Positions 59,958-64,000 of a DNA stretch of 64,000 bases are shown one piece after another. The DNA is from Burkholderiales bacterium. GTDB lineage: Bacteria > Pseudomonadota > Gammaproteobacteria > Burkholderiales > Burkholderiaceae_C. The position numbers were made by a program, and so were the translations under genes. The first letter of the stretch is position 1. Every line of letters starts with the position of its first letter. The stretch is taken from assembly GCA_028868825.1 (NCBI GenBank), contig JAGWTU010000001.1, positions 1 through 64,000 on the forward strand. The letters run 5' to 3'. The notes under the pieces were generated by a model. That model saw nothing but the letters and a program-made list of their open reading frames with translations, did no database searches and was not told the DNA's origin.

Positions 59958-61663
59958 GAGGGTGTGTGAAAACCCCCTCACGCCATGCTTGACGGATGCG
60001 TAGAGTTGCTGGGCGCATCTCGCAGCGGAGCTGATATGTCGCGATTCATCGAAGGCCAGGACCGACAGCAGGTGACGCTGTTGCCAGAGTGTCTGGATGA
60101 CTTCATCGCTGAGGACAACCCGGTTCGCGTAGTCGACGCATTCGTGGCGGAGCTGAACCTCGGCGATCTTGGATTCGATCGGACAGTGCCGGCAGCCACG
60201 GGTCGCCCGGCGTACGACCCGGCAGTGCTCTTGAAGGTCTATATCTACGGGTATCTGAATCGGGTGCAGAGCAGCAGACGCCTGGAGCACGAGTGCCAGC
60301 GCAACGTCGAGTTGATGTGGCTGACGGGTCGCCTGGCACCGGACTTCAAGACCATCGCCGACTTCAGGCGCGACAACGGGGCGGGCATCCGCAACGTCTG
60401 CCGCCGATTCGTCGTCTTGTGCCGAGACCTCAAGCTGTTCTCGCAGGGCGTGGTGGCCGTCGACGGCAGCAAGTTCAAGGCGGTCAACAGCCGCGATCGC
60501 AACTTCACGCCCGCCAAGATCGACAAACGCAAAGAGCAGATCGAGCAGAGCATTCAGCGCTACATGTCGGCGCTGGACACGGCCGATCGGACTCTTCCGC
60601 TATTGGAGTTCGGCCCGCGGTACGCGCACCTTACGGACAAGATCAAGACCCTGCGCCAGCAGATGCGCCGCATGGACCAGATGAAGGAGCGTTTGAAGGA
60701 AGAGCCCGATCAGCAACTCTCACTGACAGATCCAGACTCCCGTTCGATGATGTCGCAGGCCAAGGGCACAGGCACGGTTGGCTATAACGTTCAGACCGCG
60801 GTCGACGCCAAGCACCATCTCATCGTCGCGCACGAGGTCACCAACGTTGGCCACGACCGGGCGCAACTGAGCAAGATGGCCTTGGCGGCGCGGCAGGCCA
60901 TGGGCAAGAAGACGTTGAAGGCATACGCTGACCGTGGCTACTTCATGGGTCCCGAGATCAAGGCCTGCCACGACGCCGGCATCAAGGCCTTCGTGCCCAA
61001 GCCGATGACCTCGAACGCAAGGGCCATGGGCCGGTTCGACAAGAGCAACTTCATCTACATCGCCCGAGATGATGAGTACCAGTGCCCTGCGGGAGAGCGA
61101 GCCATCTACCGATATACGCGCGAAGAAAACGGGCAGCAGATCCGGCGCTATTGGAGCAGCCACTGCGGTAGTTGCGCGATGAGGTCCCAATGCACGACGA
61201 GCGACTACAGGCGAATCTCACGCTGGGAACATGAACCTGTAATTGAGGCGATGGAGCGTCGCCTCGACCGCCAACCCGACGCCATGACACTGCGACGACG
61301 GACCGTGGAGCACGTCTTCGGCACACTCAAACACTGGATGGGTGCGACGCACTTCCTCACGCGAACGCTGGAGCACGTCAGCACCGAAATGAGCCTGAAC
61401 GTGCTGGCATACAACCTCAAGCGAGTCTTGCAGATCCTGGGCATAGCCAAAACGATGAAGGCGATGAAGTTGGTGGGGCGTGAGCGCCTTCTTATGCCCG
61501 TAGCGCGGTTATAGAACGAAGGAATCGACGCTTGGCGGAATATGCGGAGTTGAGCGAACTGGATGCTTAAACGACGCGGGCGAAGCCCTTGCAGGGCCCC
61601 GCAATGCGACACTGGCTGACTCAGGTCCGGATCGACGCCTCAAAGCAGTTCTCACACACCCTC
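59958..61663 (+). mobile_element. IS1182-family insertion sequence
   Basis: 1706 bp. Ends GAGGGTGTGTGAAAAC (from 59958) and GTTCTCACACACCCTC (to 61663) are inverted copies with one mismatch. GGCC flanks each side (59954-59957 and 61664-61667), which could be a 4-bp target duplication or extra terminal bases, since GGCC is its own complement. It carries one full transposase gene. It lies between the aco operon and the 249-bp repeat. Confidence 0.9.
60036..61514 (+). CDS. IS1182-family transposase
   Basis: 492 aa from ATG 60036; residues upstream of this lie in the IS end. N-terminal 'QVTLLPECLDDFIAEDNPVRVVDAFV' and DUF772-like 'GRPAYDPAVLLKVYIYGYLNRVQSSRRLEHECQRNVELMWL' identify the family. 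DDE residues: Asp in 'GVVAVDGSKFKAVNS', Asp in 'AYADRGYFMGPEI', Glu in 'RRTVEHVFGTLKHWMG'. A CxxC zinc-like segment 'HCGSCAMRSQC' lies between. No stop or frameshift, so it is potentially active. Confidence 0.94.
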   Translation: MSRFIEGQDRQQVTLLPECLDDFIAEDNPVRVVDAFVAELNLGDLGFDRTVPAATGRPAYDPAVLLKVYIYGYLNRVQSSRRLEHECQRNVELMWLTGRLAPDFKTIADFRRDNGAGIRNVCRRFVVLCRDLKLFSQGVVAVDGSKFKAVNSRDRNFTPAKIDKRKEQIEQSIQRYMSALDTADRTLPLLEFGPRYAHLTDKIKTLRQQMRRMDQMKERLKEEPDQQLSLTDPDSRSMMSQAKGTGTVGYNVQTAVDAKHHLIVAHEVTNVGHDRAQLSKMALAARQAMGKKTLKAYADRGYFMGPEIKACHDAGIKAFVPKPMTSNARAMGRFDKSNFIYIARDDEYQCPAGERAIYRYTREENGQQIRRYWSSHCGSCAMRSQCTTSDYRRISRWEHEPVIEAMERRLDRQPDAMTLRRRTVEHVFGTLKHWMGATHFLTRTLEHVSTEMSLNVLAYNLKRVLQILGIAKTMKAMKLVGRERLLMPVARL

Positions 61664-61760
61664 GGCCGGGTCGAGCCGACCCGGCCTCCAAATGGAGCGC
61701 CAGACAGCTGCCGCTCGAAGGCGCTGAACGCCCAGAATTTCGAGCGCGACCCGGAGGACC

Positions 61761-62009
61761 GCTTGTGGCCGTCCAGAGTCACGCCGGGGAACACGGTCGA
61801 AGACTGCTGTCTGGCTCAGACCAGTCAGCCCACGCCCCCGTTCCTCATGTCGAGGCTCCGGTGTGCATGTCGGGGGCCGCGACCACGGCGTACTGCTTGC
61901 TTGATTCCTGCCGACCCTCGACTTCGCCAACCCGAGCCGGGTGCGAACAGGCTATGCCTGAAGTCTGAGCTGCACCGTTTGGTCACTCGGGGCATCCGAG
62001 ACCATGCGG
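61761..62009 (+). repeat. 249-bp dispersed repeat, copy 2
   Basis: Partner of 28308-28556 with the same length. Its right 58 bp form the 3' end of the TOTE helicase gene (minus strand) and the rest is downstream DNA. The IS1182 right end lies about 100 bp to the left. This copy is probably the parental one because it is joined to an intact gene end. Confidence 0.85.
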
Positions 62010-64000
62010 TAGCCCATCGCACGATACCCCTGCTGTCGCTTGTTCCACATCCGGACAAGTGCTGGGTGCCCCGTGTCGACAAAGTCGATGATTTGGACAT
62101 CACTCTTGTCGCTGTGCTCGCGGTGCAACCTGCCGGCGTATTGTTGAAGAGTGCCCTTCCACGAAATCGGCATGGCCAGAACCAGGGTGTCCAGCGGCGG
62201 GTGGTCAAAGCCCTCGCCGACCAGCTTGCCCGTCGCGAGCAATACCCTTGGCGCGTCCGGCGCCAGTCCGTCCAGCTTCGCGGTCAGGGCCGAGCGCTGC
62301 TTCGGCGACATGCGCCCGTGCAAAAGGAGGAGAGGTGAGATGCTCCCTTCGAGCGCGGCGGAAAGCGCATCCAGGTGTTCAGTCCTTTCCGTAAGCACGA
62401 GGATCTTTCGACCTCTCGAAAAGGAGCCCATGATTTCCTCGGCAATCGCAGCCGTCCGGTGGGCGTCCGTCGCCAGTTGCCGGAAGACTTCCTGGATTCC
62501 CGCGTCTTCCGCCACGACGATGGGTCTGGCGTAGACCCGCTGGATCACCGCCAGGTCCCTAGGCGCTCCTTCGGTCCGTGCCACCGTGTGCCGGATCGGA
62601 CCACATTGCATGAAGATGATGGGCTGCTGACCGTCACGTCGGATCGGTGTGGCCGTGAGACCGAGCACGTACCGGGCCTTGGCGGTCCGAAGAATGGCAT
62701 CAAAGGAAACGGCTCCAATGTGATGGCACTCGTCGATGATGATTTGACCGTAGGCTTCGACGAGAGTGTCGACCTCGCCGCGGCGAGACAGTGACTGCAT
62801 GACAGCGATGTCGATCTTGCCTGTTGGCCGTGCTTTCCCACCGCCGACGACGCCGACTTCGTCGCGGTCGGCGCCAAGAAAGGGTTGAAGCCGCTCTTGC
62901 CACTGACGCATGAGCTCGGTGCGATGCACCAGGATCAGAGTGTTCACGCCGCGGCTGGCAATCATGGCCGCCGCGACCACTGTCTTGCCGAAGGCTGTTG
63001 GTGCGCAGAGTACGCCGGTGTCCTGGCCGAGCATGGCTGTCACCGCCGCCTGTTGGTCGACGCGCAGCATCCCACGAAACTGAACCGTGATCGGCGTTCC
63101 GGTCACCCGTTCCTCTTGAGTGTCCACGCGTATGCCGTTGCCCTGCAGCAGCTCGAGCAAAGCCTCGTGGCACCCTCGCGGCAATCCGATGTGACGCGGA
63201 AAATTCTGCGCGCAGCCGATCACTCGCGGTTTGTCCCAGACGGGCATGCGCATGGCCTGCGCTTTGTAGAACTCCGGGTTTTGGAATGCCGCCAGCCTGA
63301 TCAGGCGGTTGGCGAGGGCCTGGGGCAAGCCATCCTTCTCCACGTACACGAGGTTGGACAGCGTCACAGTCAGCGACGCCGGCATCGGGCCGACAAGCAG
63401 CGAATGTGACGATGTTGATCGCTTCCACGGCTCGCGCAGGTCCTCGTCCTCGACAAAGGTCACATCCAGTGGATGCTCCCCGCCAGTAGCCCGCAGGATC
63501 GTCGACTCCAGGTCGACCACTGGCATGCGCGGCACCTCCGCCAGGTAGGCCCATTGGTCCGGATACGGCTGCAGCTGGTCGTCCACGAAAACGCTGCAGC
63601 CTCGTTCCCGCGCGGCCTTCTGGAGCGGCAAGGCGATCAAGTTGCCGAAGCCGCCCGTGGGCATGGTGTCCTGATTCGGGAAGAGGCGGTCGTAGGATGT
63701 CAGCTTGAGCTGACGGGTCCTGGCGCACGTATGGCTGATGATGGCCGTGCCAAGGCGACGCGCATCGCGCGCCGGGACCCGCCGCTCAAAGAAGATCCAG
63801 GCATGGGCGCCACTGCCTGAGCGAGAGATCTCGAGGGCAACCGGCACGCCCAGTTCGCGACAGGATTGCCCGAAGGCCAATGCATCCTGGCGCCAGTCAG
63901 CATCGTCGAAGTCAACCGCCAGGAAGTTACAGCTGTCGTCCGCAAGAAGCGGATAGGCGCCGATCGTGTGGTCCCCTGCCAAGTGCTTGAACAGCACCCC
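61952..64000 (-). CDS. TOTE-type archaeo-eukaryotic primase-helicase (5' end outside window)
   Basis: About 682 residues are visible and the N-terminus continues past 64000. The first part is an AEP primase domain: 'YPLLADDSCNFLAVDFDDADWRQDALAFG' holds the metal-binding DxD, then 'PVALEISRSGSGAHAWIFF' and 'LPLQKAARERGCSVFVDD'. A superfamily-2 helicase follows: motif I 'CAPTAFGKTVVAAAMI', motif II 'IIIDECHHIGA', motif III 'LGLTATPIRRDG', and motif VI 'LQQYAGRLHREHSDKSDV'. This fusion is named the TOTE conflict-system protein in domain collections; a defence or transposon-linked role is suggested by that group. Its last codons lie in a dispersed repeat. Confidence 0.88.
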   Translation of the reverse strand, partial: GVLFKHLAGDHTIGAYPLLADDSCNFLAVDFDDADWRQDALAFGQSCRELGVPVALEISRSGSGAHAWIFFERRVPARDARRLGTAIISHTCARTRQLKLTSYDRLFPNQDTMPTGGFGNLIALPLQKAARERGCSVFVDDQLQPYPDQWAYLAEVPRMPVVDLESTILRATGGEHPLDVTFVEDEDLREPWKRSTSSHSLLVGPMPASLTVTLSNLVYVEKDGLPQALANRLIRLAAFQNPEFYKAQAMRMPVWDKPRVIGCAQNFPRHIGLPRGCHEALLELLQGNGIRVDTQEERVTGTPITVQFRGMLRVDQQAAVTAMLGQDTGVLCAPTAFGKTVVAAAMIASRGVNTLILVHRTELMRQWQERLQPFLGADRDEVGVVGGGKARPTGKIDIAVMQSLSRRGEVDTLVEAYGQIIIDECHHIGAVSFDAILRTAKARYVLGLTATPIRRDGQQPIIFMQCGPIRHTVARTEGAPRDLAVIQRVYARPIVVAEDAGIQEVFRQLATDAHRTAAIAEEIMGSFSRGRKILVLTERTEHLDALSAALEGSISPLLLLHGRMSPKQRSALTAKLDGLAPDAPRVLLATGKLVGEGFDHPPLDTLVLAMPISWKGTLQQYAGRLHREHSDKSDVQIIDFVDTGHPALVRMWNKRQQGYRAMGYRMVSDAPSDQTVQLRLQA

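Noticed and set aside
1-64000. tRNA, rRNA, tmRNA or CRISPR array
   Set aside because: I looked for cloverleaf-like ends with CCA, conserved rRNA blocks and evenly spaced repeats and found none that would stand.

Overview
This window looks like a chromosomal segment from a high-GC betaproteobacterium, probably in the Burkholderiales (Rubrivivax/Leptothrix-like group). The signs are strong G/C bias at third codon positions, a yqjD/yqjE/yqjK stress cluster, an acoRXABC acetoin operon with a sigma-54 activator, a PEP-CTERM protein behind a sigma-54 promoter, and dispersed intergenic repeats. The genus is inferred from gene content only. I see no tRNA, rRNA or CRISPR array.

Layout, left to right. 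1-2.8 kb: a partial gene, a tiny ORF, a secreted beta/gamma-crystallin/glycine-zipper protein, and the minus-strand cluster yqjD-yqjE-yqjK with csbD. 3.2-6.3 kb: an IS21-family element (istA/istB) lying between a decayed Crp/Fnr regulator and a truncated HTH gene. 6.3-14.8 kb: a defence-like island. It holds a tight minus-strand operon (78-aa protein, GHKL ATPase, unknown protein, DUF6339 protein, C5-cytosine methyltransferase, Vsr endonuclease), then a separate, AT-richer GHKL ATPase with a C-terminal nuclease-like motif. 15.5-28.1 kb: an envelope/stress block with a YhhN membrane protein, a broken exported protein, a Spy/CpxP-like protein, an ABC/LolA-like/outer-membrane operon, a DUF4395 protein, then a response regulator, histidine kinase and ECF sigma factor that overlap one another, a CSCS-motif permease, a small thioredoxin and a YafJ-type amidotransferase. 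28.3-32.6 kb: a repeat copy, a truncated PQQ-propeller gene, and a three-gene kelch / pre-ATP-grasp / ATP-grasp operon. 33-39 kb: a lower-GC module with a large lipoprotein and two different patatin phospholipases, bracketed by a shared 14-bp sequence. 39.3-44.2 kb: gene fragments (TPR, phospholipase C), then a multicopper oxidase with DUF1326 and DUF2182 partners. 44.7-48.2 kb: a complete RIT element, with three overlapping tyrosine recombinases between 33-bp inverted ends. 48.4-50.2 kb: a TIR-pseudokinase fusion. 50.7 kb: a PEP-CTERM gene with a textbook -24/-12 promoter. 52-59.6 kb: acoR, acoX, acoA, acoB, acoC, a lipoate ligase and a thiamine-binding protein. 59.9-61.7 kb: an IS1182-family element. 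62-64 kb: the 3' part of a TOTE-type primase-helicase.

Two themes stand out. First, conflict and mobility genes are common: two GHKL ATPases, MTase/Vsr, a TIR protein, a TOTE helicase, IS21, IS1182 and RIT. Second, gene remnants (Crp/Fnr, HTH, PQQ, TPR, PLC) sit beside dispersed repeats of 169 bp and 249 bp. Several remnants end exactly at a repeat or IS boundary, so repeats and insertions seem to have shaped this region. The least explained multi-gene systems are the GHKL/DUF6339/MTase/Vsr operon and the kelch/ATP-grasp operon.
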